Positions 1 through 7,653 of a stretch of 64,000 nucleotides of DNA are shown here, piece after piece. The position numbers and the translations under genes are program-made. How positions within the stretch are numbered: position 1 is the stretch's first letter; each line of letters starts with the position of its first letter. The DNA is from DATFMP01 sp035266845 (GTDB lineage Bacteria; SAR324; JACQKK01): positions 32,464 through 96,463 of the forward strand of contig DATFMP010000072.1 in assembly GCA_035266845.1 (NCBI GenBank), written 5' to 3'. Below the pieces are notes generated by a model, which did not search any database, had not been told where the DNA came from, and worked only from the letters and a program-made list of their open reading frames with translations.

Positions 1-1125
1 CTTGTAGAGGTCCTTGAGGGGCTCTACCACGTGCCCGCTGGCGATCAGCTCGCTGATGCGTTCCACGCGGTTGTGGTGGAACTTGATCACCTGGGCATGG
101 GCCGAGCCGCCCGACTCGATGATGTCCGGGTACAGCGTGCCCTGCCCCAGCAGCCACTGGTTGGGGTCCAGCGCCTGGTGCGCCAGCCAGTCTTCGCGCA
201 CGGTGAGGAAGGTCTCGCCCACGGCTTGGCGCTTCTCCTGGGGATCCACCATCCCCGCCAGCGCTCCGAGGAAGGTGGCCGAGGCATCGAGAAACTCCAC
301 GTTCTCCAGGCCCAGCTCACGGTAGCGGGCCAGGATGCCCCGTGCCTCGTCCTTGCGCAGGAAGCCGTTGTCGATCAGCAGGCCCTTCAGCCGCGGGGCC
401 CCCAGGGCCCGCGTGAGTAGCGTGAAGGCCACGGTGGAGTCCACCCCGCCGCTGAGAAACATCAGCACGTTGCGCTCGCCCACCTGCGCGCGGCAGGCCT
501 CCATGGCCTCGGCCATGAAGGTCTCCATGTTCCAGCCCCCGCGGGCGTCCGTGAGCGCCACGAAGTTGGCCAGTATCACGCGACCCTGGAGGGTATCGGT
601 AACCTCGGGATGGAACTGCAGGCCGAAGATGGGCTTGCGCTCGTGGGCCATCGCCGCCACTGGACAGAGCCCGGTGCGCGCCAGCACGCGGAAGCCCGGC
701 GGCGGCTCCAGCACCGTGTCGCCGTGGCTCATCCAGACTTCCGTCTCGGCATCCACCCCCACCAGCAGCGGATTGTGCGCGTCCGGCTCCAGCCGCAGGC
801 GGGTGCGGCCGAACTCCCCGTGAGGCAGCAGGTTCACCTTGCCGCCCAGCAGTTGCGCCACGAGCTGATGCCCGTAGCACAGGCCCAGGATGGGCACGTC
901 CAGCTCCAGCAGCTCCGCGTTGAAGGGCACCGCCTCCTCGCCGAACACGGAGCTGGGCCCGCCGGAGAGGATCAGGCCCTTGGCGTCCGCCAGATCGGCC
1001 TTGGGCGTCAGGGGCGAGAACACCAGGGCATACACGCCGAGGTGGCGCACGCGCTTGGCGATCAGGTGGGCGTATTGTCCGCCGAAGTCGAGAACGGCGA
1101 TGTAGTCGCGGGCGACCTGGGTCAT
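1..1125 (-). CDS. guaA: GMP synthase (glutamine-hydrolysing), C-terminus cut by window edge
   Basis: Converts XMP to GMP using glutamine and ATP, the last step of guanine nucleotide synthesis in the cytoplasm. The visible 375 residues contain a class I glutamine amidotransferase domain with nucleophile Cys83 (GLCYGHQ) and the His172/Glu174 pair (FHPEVT), then the ATP pyrophosphatase domain with the PP-loop LSGGVDST near residues 224-231. The dimerisation domain lies beyond the window edge; the family is usually about 510-525 residues. The start ATG gives MTQVARDYIAVLDFGGQY. The sequence is not of the usual E. coli type: the stretch HHNRVERISELIASG, where E. coli has a Gly-rich segment, resembles the variant I associate with archaeal and planctomycete enzymes. 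This may be a second or an exchanged guaA. Assignment is secure; the subtype is inference. Confidence 0.93.
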   Translation of the reverse strand, partial: MTQVARDYIAVLDFGGQYAHLIAKRVRHLGVYALVFSPLTPKADLADAKGLILSGGPSSVFGEEAVPFNAELLELDVPILGLCYGHQLVAQLLGGKVNLLPHGEFGRTRLRLEPDAHNPLLVGVDAETEVWMSHGDTVLEPPPGFRVLARTGLCPVAAMAHERKPIFGLQFHPEVTDTLQGRVILANFVALTDARGGWNMETFMAEAMEACRAQVGERNVLMFLSGGVDSTVAFTLLTRALGAPRLKGLLIDNGFLRKDEARGILARYRELGLENVEFLDASATFLGALAGMVDPQEKRQAVGETFLTVREDWLAHQALDPNQWLLGQGTLYPDIIESGGSAHAQVIKFHHNRVERISELIASGHVVEPLKDLYK

Positions 1126-1351
1126 GCGGGCGGCCTATGGCGGCAGGCGTGGTGCGCCACCCGCAGGCGGGGGCATCCCTGCCGCTGGAGCGGGCGCGCT
1201 TGCGCCATCATAACCCGAAGCCGCCACGAAAACCCAGCCCACCGGACGGCGCCAGAGCAGCTAATTGGAGCCGCCGGTGGCTGCCCTCCTCAGCAGAGCG
1301 CGCGATGGGTCTCGCCATTGAACTCGAAGTACTTGAGGTGACAGCCAGTGT

Positions 1352-1377
1352 GTCATTTCGAGCGCAGCGAGAAATCT
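1352..1377 (+). repeat. Short palindromic repeat, copy 1 (GTCATTTCGAG type)
   Basis: The 26-nt element folds with arms ATTTC and GAAAT around a CGAGCG...GCGAG core. A related element at 40247-40273 has arms ACCCC and GGGGT, so both arms changed together. This is a dispersed intergenic element of the kind often mis-translated as a CHFERSEKS peptide. The rest of the 1126-1407 gap shows no gene. Confidence 0.7.
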
Positions 1378-1407
1378 GGTGTTCGCGTCGGGCAAAGACC
1401 CGGACCC

Positions 1408-2451
1408 TTACGCCAGTTCCACGGGGCGGGTGATGGCGAGGGAGCCGCCACCCCAGCTCGGCACGTAGGTGCTCTTGCGGCCCACGCCGCCCACCACTGC
1501 CAGCAGGATCGCCTCCGGCCGCTCGGCCACGGTCAGCTCCGTGAGGGCCGCCCCGGCCGGTCGGCCGGCCAGCAGGTGTGCCCGCACTTCAGGCGCCAGC
1601 CGCTCGATGGGCAGGCGTGCCGCGGCGTGCAGTGCCGCCTGGGCCTCGGTGCGGGTGTGTGTGCGGGCGATCAGCTCCGCGTGCTCCGGCGCCAGCAGTA
1701 GGATGGGCTGGCCGCCGCCCAGCAGTCCCGTGCCCCCCAGCGATCCGGCGGCGAGCATGGATTGGGCACAGGTGGCGAGCACGCCCTCGCCGTCGCTGCT
1801 GGCCGCGTCCACGATCTCCAGCAGGCCCGAGGCGGCGAATACCGTCACCGCACCCTGGGACGCGGACAGTCCCCGCGATGCGTGCAGCGCGCCCCAGGGG
1901 CCGGCGGCCTCGTTCTCGGCGAAGCAGAACGTGTACTTGGCTGGTTGGCCCTGCGTGGCCATGTCCGTCTTGCCCGGCACCGCACCAGCCACGTTGCGGA
2001 GCACGAGGCTCAGCGCACGGCCCAGCGTGGCGTTGCCCGCCGCGCCGGGCCCCAGCGCATTGCTGCCTCCGTGGACGGCCGCGGCGCGGGCCGCTGGGCC
2101 ATGGACGATCAGGCCCACGGCCGCGTTACCGGTGGTGGTGGCTACACCCAGCAGGTTGAACGCGGGATCGGCCACCGCCCGCACGGCCGCCGCCAGCACG
2201 GGCAGCGCGGGCGGCTCGCAGCCCGCCAGCACCGCGCAGAGCGCCAGCTGGCGCCAAGTGGCCTCGCCCCGTGCCGGGGGCAGCACGGCCAGCACCGCGG
2301 CCGGATTGCGCCCGGCGAGCATGGCCTCCACGCGCGCCGGCGTGGGCGGCACCACAGGCAGCCCGTCGCCCAGCCCTGCGCGCAGGATGGCGCGGTTCAC
2401 CTCGTCGAAGCCGTGCTCCTCTCCGACGGCCAGGGCATCCAGCAGGCTCAT
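1408..2451 (-). CDS. Uncharacterised protein, paralogue A of the UGSC operon
   Basis: I do not recognise an enzymatic function for this 347-residue protein. It is clearly a paralogue of the upstream gene at 2471-3538: both share DGLPxVPPT near the N-terminus, an ATLGRAL-(S/R)-LVL core, and the block ATQGxPAKY followed by a conserved Cys and AENEAA-PW. Both end with an ILxxVxGGxGxxSxxxP segment. There is no signal peptide or clear membrane segment, and it is rich in Ala and Gly. The ATG at 2451 was chosen because it opens the region of similarity (MSLLDALAVGEEHGF) 19 nt after the upstream stop. It is the last gene of a three-gene minus-strand unit headed by a UGSC selenoprotein, so a joint role with it is likely but unproven. 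Confidence 0.75.
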   Translation of the reverse strand: MSLLDALAVGEEHGFDEVNRAILRAGLGDGLPVVPPTPARVEAMLAGRNPAAVLAVLPPARGEATWRQLALCAVLAGCEPPALPVLAAAVRAVADPAFNLLGVATTTGNAAVGLIVHGPAARAAAVHGGSNALGPGAAGNATLGRALSLVLRNVAGAVPGKTDMATQGQPAKYTFCFAENEAAGPWGALHASRGLSASQGAVTVFAASGLLEIVDAASSDGEGVLATCAQSMLAAGSLGGTGLLGGGQPILLLAPEHAELIARTHTRTEAQAALHAAARLPIERLAPEVRAHLLAGRPAGAALTELTVAERPEAILLAVVGGVGRKSTYVPSWGGGSLAITRPVELA

Positions 2452-2470
2452 GCGGGAGGGGTGCCGCGCT

Positions 2471-3538
2471 TCACGGGGTCTCGATGCGGCGGGTGACCGA
2501 CCTGCTGAGGCCGAAGGTGGGGATGAACGCAGAGTGCTTGCCGGCCCCGCCCGCCACCAGCACCAGGATCTCCTCCGGCGCGCCCACAATCGGCACCTCC
2601 GCGTCGTCGTCGGTCAGGTCGATCCAGTCGGGCATCTCGTGCATCTTCCACATGGCGCGGTCGCGCATGTCGCCCACGTGGTTACGGGCGTGGCGGAACA
2701 GGAACTCGCGCACATCCGCCCGCGAGAAGCCATCCCCGGCGATCTGCGCCGCGTGCTCCGGGCCGAGGACGACGGCGACGTCGCCCGTGCCCACGCAGCC
2801 CGAGTTGTTGTGGCCGATAGTGGTCATGGTACTGGCCACCGTGTGCAGGATGTTCTCGCCGGAGGTGCACACGTGGTCGTTCACGTTGTGCGGCGCTTCG
2901 CCCGCGATCACCGTCACCGTGCTCTCGTCCGCGCCAAAGCCCAGCTCCGTGCGCAGCGGGGGCCAGGGGCTGGCCGCCTCGTTCTCCGCGATGCAGTAGC
3001 TGTACTTGGCCGGCGAGCCCTGCGTGGCTTGGTCGCCCCGGCCCGGCAGCGCGCCGCCCACGTTCATCAGCACCAGCCGCAGCGCCCGGCCCAGTGTGGC
3101 GTTGGCGCGGTTGCCGGGCCCGAACGTGCCGAAGCCCGCGTTGAATCCCAGTTGCTCCACGACGGGCCCGCTCACGATCATCAGCACGCCGCAGGGATGC
3201 GTCGTGGCCTGGATGCTGTACAGCCGGAAGGCGGGGTCGCACGCGGCCTGCAGCCCGGCGATCAGCACGGGCATGTACTCCGGCCGGCAGCCGGCCATCA
3301 CCGCGTTCACCGCCACGTTCTCCACCGTGGCCTCCGCAAAGCGCGGGGGCACGACGCCCAGCACCTCCGAGGCCGGCCGGCCGGAGCCGGCGATCATCTC
3401 GCGCACCTTCAGCTCTGTGGGCGGCACGATGGGCAATCCGTCCGTCCAGCTCCGCGTCAGGAAGGTCTCCTGCACGTCCTCGAAGTCGCGCAGCTCCAGC
3501 CGCTCGCTGACCAGCTTCTCGTTGAACACTGGGGGCAC
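2471..3538 (-). CDS. Uncharacterised protein, paralogue B of the UGSC operon
   Basis: This 355-residue protein is the second gene of the UGSC operon and a paralogue of the next gene. Visible conserved features are DGLPIVPPT (about residues 33-41), VMAGCRPEYMPV, an ATLGRALRLVL core, TQGSPAKYSYC with a conserved Cys, AENEAASPW, and a C-terminal LVAGGAGKHSAFIPTFG. No signal peptide or transmembrane helix is seen. The start is GTG at 3538; a second GTG three codons in is equally possible. It lies 48 nt after the selenoprotein stop. I cannot name a biochemical activity. The conserved Cys and the selenoprotein neighbour make a thiol- or redox-linked process plausible, but that is inference only. 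Confidence 0.75.
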   Translation of the reverse strand: MPPVFNEKLVSERLELRDFEDVQETFLTRSWTDGLPIVPPTELKVREMIAGSGRPASEVLGVVPPRFAEATVENVAVNAVMAGCRPEYMPVLIAGLQAACDPAFRLYSIQATTHPCGVLMIVSGPVVEQLGFNAGFGTFGPGNRANATLGRALRLVLMNVGGALPGRGDQATQGSPAKYSYCIAENEAASPWPPLRTELGFGADESTVTVIAGEAPHNVNDHVCTSGENILHTVASTMTTIGHNNSGCVGTGDVAVVLGPEHAAQIAGDGFSRADVREFLFRHARNHVGDMRDRAMWKMHEMPDWIDLTDDDAEVPIVGAPEEILVLVAGGAGKHSAFIPTFGLSRSVTRRIETP

Positions 3539-3586
3539 CCCTTGCTGCCGGTGATGGTGGCGCTGCCGCCCGCCGCAGGCCGGCGG

Positions 3587-4117
3587 CTAGCGCAGCACTT
3601 GCGTGAGGCCCAGCACAATCTGCTCCAGGGCCTCCTGGGAACGCTCCGCCACCTGCGCGCCCTTCAGGCCGCCCAGCGGGTGCTGGATGATGGCGATGGG
3701 CAAGTCGGGCATGCCCAGGCTGCGTGATTCCTCCCGCGCCAGGCCGATGAAGGCTTCCGTGCAGACGGTGACGGTGGGGATGCCGCGCTTCTCCAGCTCA
3801 ATTGCGTCATGGATACTCCACGACGTGCAGGAGCCTCAGTCGCCGACGGCCACGACGGCCGCCTGCACCTCGCGCGCGTAGTCGTCCAGGCCCTCGGCCC
3901 CCACGGACGAGTGGGGCTTGCGCTTGGGTGTCGTGCCGGCCAGGTCGTGCTCGGCGGACAGCAGGCGCGCCACGCCTTCCAGCAGCTCCGCGGCGTTGGG
4001 CTTGCTGTTGGTCAGCAGCCCCAGCCGGATGCCCTGCAGCGAAGGGATGCGCCCGGAGACGGGGCGGGCTTCCACCCGGTTGATGCCCACCGGGCTGAGG
4101 ACGGTAATTCCGCTCAT
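3587..4117 (-). CDS. UGSC-motif selenoprotein (in-frame UGA read as Sec94)
   Basis: Two adjacent open stretches in one frame are separated only by a UGA at 3836-3838. Reading it as selenocysteine gives one 176-residue protein with Val-Gly-Asp-Sec-Gly-Ser-Cys-Thr-Ser at residues 91-99, the UGSC motif that defines a known but functionally uncharacterised (seleno)protein family. The N-terminal half (MSGITVLSPVG, LGLLTNSKPNAAELL) and C-terminal half (IELEKRGIPTVTVCTEAF, IIQHPLGG) both look like real coding sequence, and Sec94/Cys97 would form a redox pair. ATG 4117 is preferred over an upstream start at 4177 because family-like sequence begins there. A SECIS-like hairpin begins 11 nt after the UGA. 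It heads an operon with two paralogous unknown genes. No signal peptide, so probably cytoplasmic. A conventional gene call would truncate it at residue 93 or miss it. Confidence 0.88.
3806..3824 (-). promoter_or_regulatory. SECIS-like hairpin for the UGSC gene
   Basis: On the minus strand, 11 nt after the UGA, arms GTCGTGG and CCATGAC pair (seven pairs, one G-U) around an AGTAT loop; A-T at the loop base could add a pair. A G lies among the first two loop bases. The 11-nt gap equals that in the E. coli fdhF SECIS. Fold judged by eye. Confidence 0.6.
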
Positions 4118-4284
4118 GGCTTCAAGGGGTCGGGAGGGAACGCGAGGGCGGAGGGCACGGGCCTCCCCGCCGGCCACCCCACCGCCTTACCCCTTCCGCC
4201 GCGCCCGCGCAACCAGCCCCGACGCGTCATCATCGACGTGGGGCGAGGGTGGTAGCGCGCGCGGGGCGCTCGGGACCCACCCGG

Positions 4285-6792
4285 CTATGGGGTGACTTCG
4301 CCGGGCGGGCGGACGTGCCAGATCTCGTCTGCGTATTGGCGGATGGTGTTGTCGCTGGAGAAGCGGCCCATGCGCGCCACGTTGAGGATGGACTTGCGGG
4401 TCCAGTCGGCCCGCTTCTGATACTCGGCGAAGACGCGCTCGCGCACCTCCGCGTAGCTGGCGAAGTCGGCCAGCAACATGTAGCGGTCGCCGCCTTTCAG
4501 CAGCGAATCCACGAGGGGCCGGAACAGCGCCGGATCGTGCGGGGAGAACGCGCCCCCGGAGATGTCGTCCAGCACGGCCTTTAGCGTGGGGTCGCCCTCG
4601 TAATAGGCATGCGGGTCGTAGCCCTGCGCCCGCAGGTTCGTCAGGTCGTGGTAGGTGAGGCCGCAGATGAAGATGTTCTCCTCGCCCACCGCCTCGCCGA
4701 TCTCCACGTTGGCGCCATCCAGGGTGCCCAGGGTAAGCGCCCCGTTGAGGCTCAGCTTCATGTTGCCCGTGCCGGAAGCCTCCATGCCGGCCGTGGAGAT
4801 CTGCTCGGAGATGTCCGCGGCGGGGATGATGCGCTCGGCCAGAGAGACGCTGTAATTGGGCAGGAACAGCACGCGCAGCCACGGGCTCACGTCCGGGTCG
4901 CTGTTCACCTTGTCCGCCACCGCATTGATGAGGCGGATGATGAGCTTTGCCATGGCATAGCCCGGCGCGGCCTTGCCGGCGAAGAGCACCGTGACGGGTG
5001 TCTCGTGTGGGGGCGCCTGGGTGCGATAGCGCCGGTAGAGCGCCACCAGGTGCAGCACATTGAGCAGCTGGCGCTTGTATTCGTGCAGGCGCTTGATCTG
5101 CACGTCGAAGAGCGAGTCCGGCGTGAGCGGGCAGGGGCAGCGATAGTCCACGCCGCAGCCGGCGTCGATGTAGCCGATCAGGGCGCGCTTGTTGGCGTGC
5201 TTCACCTCGTGCCAGCGCCGCTGGAAGTCCGCGTCGTCCGCCAGCGCCTCCAGTTGCTGCAACTGATTGAGATCCGTGATCCAGCCCTCGCCGATGTGCT
5301 CGCTGATTAGCGTAGCCAACTGCGGATTGCTCTTCAGCAGCCAGCGCCGCGGCGTGATGCCATTGGTCTTGTTGGAGAACTTGTCCGGCGTGAGGGCAGC
5401 GAAGTCCGCAAACAGCCGCTCCTTGAGGATGCGCGTGTGCAGGGCGGAAACGCCATTGACGTGAAAGCTGCCCACCACGGCTAGGTTGGCCATGCGCACG
5501 CGTTTCTCAGGCCCTTCCTCGATCAGCGAGAGGCGGGCGATGCGGCCGTCGTCGCGAGGCAGGTGCCGGTGCACCTCCTCCAGGAAGCGCCGGTTGATCT
5601 CGTAAATGATCTGCATGTGCCGCGGCAGCACGTGCTCCAGCAGGCTCACCGGCCAGCGCTCCAACGCCTCGCCCAGGATGGTGTGATTGGTGTAGGCGAA
5701 GCAGCGCGTGGTGACGGCCCAGGCCGCCGCCCATTCCCAGTCGTATTCGTCCAGCAGGATGCGCATCAGCTCGGCCACGGCGATGGCCGGGTGTGTATCG
5801 TTGAGCTGGAACACGGCGGCGTCGGGCAGTGACTCCAGTGTGCCGTGGTACTTCAGGTGTCGCCGGATGGCATCCTGCACTGTGGCGGAAACGAAGAAGT
5901 ACTCCTGCTTCAGCCGCAGTTCACGCCCCAGTTCGAACGAGTCGTTGGGGTAGAGCACCCGGGAGATGTTCTCCGTGGCGTTCTTGTCCTGCAGGGCCGC
6001 GATGTAGTCGCCCCGGTTGAAGTAGGAGAAGTCGAACTCGCGCGTGGCCTTGGCGCTCCAGAGCCGCAGGGTGTTCACCACCTGGTTGCGGAAGCCCGGC
6101 ACCAGGACGTCGTAGGCCATGGCCATCACGTTCTCGGTGTCCACCCAGCGGAAGTGGATGCGGCCCGTATCGTCCGGCTGCTCCTCCACCCGCCCGTAAA
6201 AGCGAACGGGGAACAGCATGTCCGGCCGGGGCAGCTCCCAGGGGTTGCCGTAGCGCAGCCAGTTATCCGGGTACTCGGCCTGCGCCCCGTCGATCAATAG
6301 CTGCTTGAAGATGCCGTATTCGTAGCGGATGCCGTACCCGACGGCCGGCAGGCCCAGCGTGGCCATGGAATCCAGGAAGCACGCCGCCAAGCGCCCCAGG
6401 CCGCCATTGCCCAAGCCGGCATCCCACTCCTGCTCGGTGAGGTCTTCCAGCCGGATGTCCAACTCGGCCAGGGCGCCCTGGGCTTCATCGCGGATGTTCA
6501 GGTTGACCAGGCCGTCGTCCAGCAGCCGACCGATGAGGAACTCCATCGAGAGGTAGTAGACCCGCTTGCAGTTCTGGTCGTAGTAACGCTCTTGGGTCTT
6601 GTTCCAGCGGTCCAGCATGCGGTCGCGCAATACCAGCGCCAGTGCCTTGAAGTAGTCCAGCGAGGTGGCGGAGAACTGGTCCTTGCCCTGGGTGTATTCC
6701 ACGTGGTTGGCGAAGGACAGCTTGATCGCGTCCTTGTCCATTCCCAGGTCGTAGACGGTCAGGTACGAAAGGTCGGCGCGCGCTTGGTTCAT
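4285..6792 (-). CDS. glgP: Glycogen/maltodextrin phosphorylase
   Basis: Removes glucose from glycogen or maltodextrin ends as glucose-1-phosphate using inorganic phosphate and PLP. The 835-residue length is typical of the GT35 family. The PLP-site motif EASGTGNMK places the Schiff-base lysine at Lys679, followed by the family signature NGALTLGTLDGANVEIGE. The N-terminal part has the conserved YYLSMEFLIGR, GLGNGGLGRLAACF and GYGIRYEYGIF blocks. ATG 6792 gives MNQARADLSYLTVYD. It is a single gene on the minus strand, divergent from the C39-like gene, with a shared 130-bp intergenic region. No other glycogen genes are in the window. The 4118-4284 gap contains no gene I can support. Confidence 0.96.
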   Translation of the reverse strand: MNQARADLSYLTVYDLGMDKDAIKLSFANHVEYTQGKDQFSATSLDYFKALALVLRDRMLDRWNKTQERYYDQNCKRVYYLSMEFLIGRLLDDGLVNLNIRDEAQGALAELDIRLEDLTEQEWDAGLGNGGLGRLAACFLDSMATLGLPAVGYGIRYEYGIFKQLLIDGAQAEYPDNWLRYGNPWELPRPDMLFPVRFYGRVEEQPDDTGRIHFRWVDTENVMAMAYDVLVPGFRNQVVNTLRLWSAKATREFDFSYFNRGDYIAALQDKNATENISRVLYPNDSFELGRELRLKQEYFFVSATVQDAIRRHLKYHGTLESLPDAAVFQLNDTHPAIAVAELMRILLDEYDWEWAAAWAVTTRCFAYTNHTILGEALERWPVSLLEHVLPRHMQIIYEINRRFLEEVHRHLPRDDGRIARLSLIEEGPEKRVRMANLAVVGSFHVNGVSALHTRILKERLFADFAALTPDKFSNKTNGITPRRWLLKSNPQLATLISEHIGEGWITDLNQLQQLEALADDADFQRRWHEVKHANKRALIGYIDAGCGVDYRCPCPLTPDSLFDVQIKRLHEYKRQLLNVLHLVALYRRYRTQAPPHETPVTVLFAGKAAPGYAMAKLIIRLINAVADKVNSDPDVSPWLRVLFLPNYSVSLAERIIPAADISEQISTAGMEASGTGNMKLSLNGALTLGTLDGANVEIGEAVGEENIFICGLTYHDLTNLRAQGYDPHAYYEGDPTLKAVLDDISGGAFSPHDPALFRPLVDSLLKGGDRYMLLADFASYAEVRERVFAEYQKRADWTRKSILNVARMGRFSSDNTIRQYADEIWHVRPPGEVTP

Positions 6793-6922
6793 GGCTGGCT
6801 AGCCTCCATAGAGGGCGAGCGATACTAGGACGAATTATAGGCCAGATGCCGCGCTTTTGCCCGGGAAAATGATAAGATGGCTCGTTGATGCACCCGCAAC
6901 GTTTGGCGTGGGAACAGAGAAG

Positions 6923-7627
6923 ATGGAATACGCGCTGAACCTGGAAATGCTGCCGCAGCCGAACGACACCACCTGCGGCCCCACCTGCCTGCATGCCGTC
7001 TATCGCTACTATCAGGACAATGTGCCGCTTCCGCAGGTGATCGCGGAGGTGCCGGAGCGCCTGACGGGCGGCACGCTGGCGGTGAATCTGGCATGCCATG
7101 CCCTGCGGCGCGGCTACCACGCGACGATCTACACCTACAACCTGCACCTGTTCGATCCCACGTGGTTCGACACCCCCGGCACGGACCTGCCTGCGCTGCT
7201 GCAACTGCAGCGCCGCTACAAGACGGATCCGCGCCTGCAGCAGGAGACGGACGGTTACCTGGAGTTCTTCAAGCTGGGGGGGCGCCTGCGCTTCCAGGAG
7301 TTGACCGCGGCGCTGATTCGTCGTTACCTGAAGCGCGAACGGCCTATCCTCACCGGTCTGAGCGCGACGTACCTGTACCAGTGCGCGCGGGAATACCAGG
7401 ATGACTTCGACGATGTGCGCGGCGAACCCTCCGGGCACTTCGTGGTGCTGGGCGGCTACCACCGGGACCGGCGCGAAGTGATGGTGTGGGATCCGCTGCA
7501 GGACAACCCCCGCTTCGATGGCCACCGCTACGCTGTGGGCGTGGGGCGGGTGCTGGGGGCTATTCTGCTGGGCGGCCTGACGCACGACGCGAATCTGCTG
7601 ATCATCGAGCCGAATCCGGCTCGCTAG
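6923..7627 (+). CDS. C39-like peptidase family protein
   Basis: Papain-like fold protein of the C39_2 type. The N-terminal LPQPNDTTCGPTCLHAVYRYY carries the expected catalytic Cys (TTCGPTC), and GEPSGHFVVLGGY supplies the His with DPLQDNP as the following Asp region. The 234-residue protein has no signal peptide, so it should be cytoplasmic. ATG 6923 is chosen because the conserved sequence begins there; further upstream the frame crosses the divergent promoter region. It lies 26 nt before the ATP-grasp gene. I have a general recollection of C39-like proteins next to RimK-family ligases, which suggests one makes or attaches a peptide-like bond and the other processes it. The substrate is unknown. 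Confidence 0.82.
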   Translation: MEYALNLEMLPQPNDTTCGPTCLHAVYRYYQDNVPLPQVIAEVPERLTGGTLAVNLACHALRRGYHATIYTYNLHLFDPTWFDTPGTDLPALLQLQRRYKTDPRLQQETDGYLEFFKLGGRLRFQELTAALIRRYLKRERPILTGLSATYLYQCAREYQDDFDDVRGEPSGHFVVLGGYHRDRREVMVWDPLQDNPRFDGHRYAVGVGRVLGAILLGGLTHDANLLIIEPNPAR

Positions 7628-7653
7628 CTTGTGGGGCCCATCCTGCCGCGCCC

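Noticed and set aside
1348..1701. Plus-strand ORF starting MCHFERSEKS
   Set aside because: This peptide start is the well-known translation of a dispersed palindromic repeat, not of a gene.
1469..3727. Long open frame on the plus strand (752 codons) through the UGSC operon
   Set aside because: It is antisense to two conserved paralogous genes and its product is low-complexity Ala/Pro/Ser/Arg sequence without motifs, typical of GC-rich shadows.
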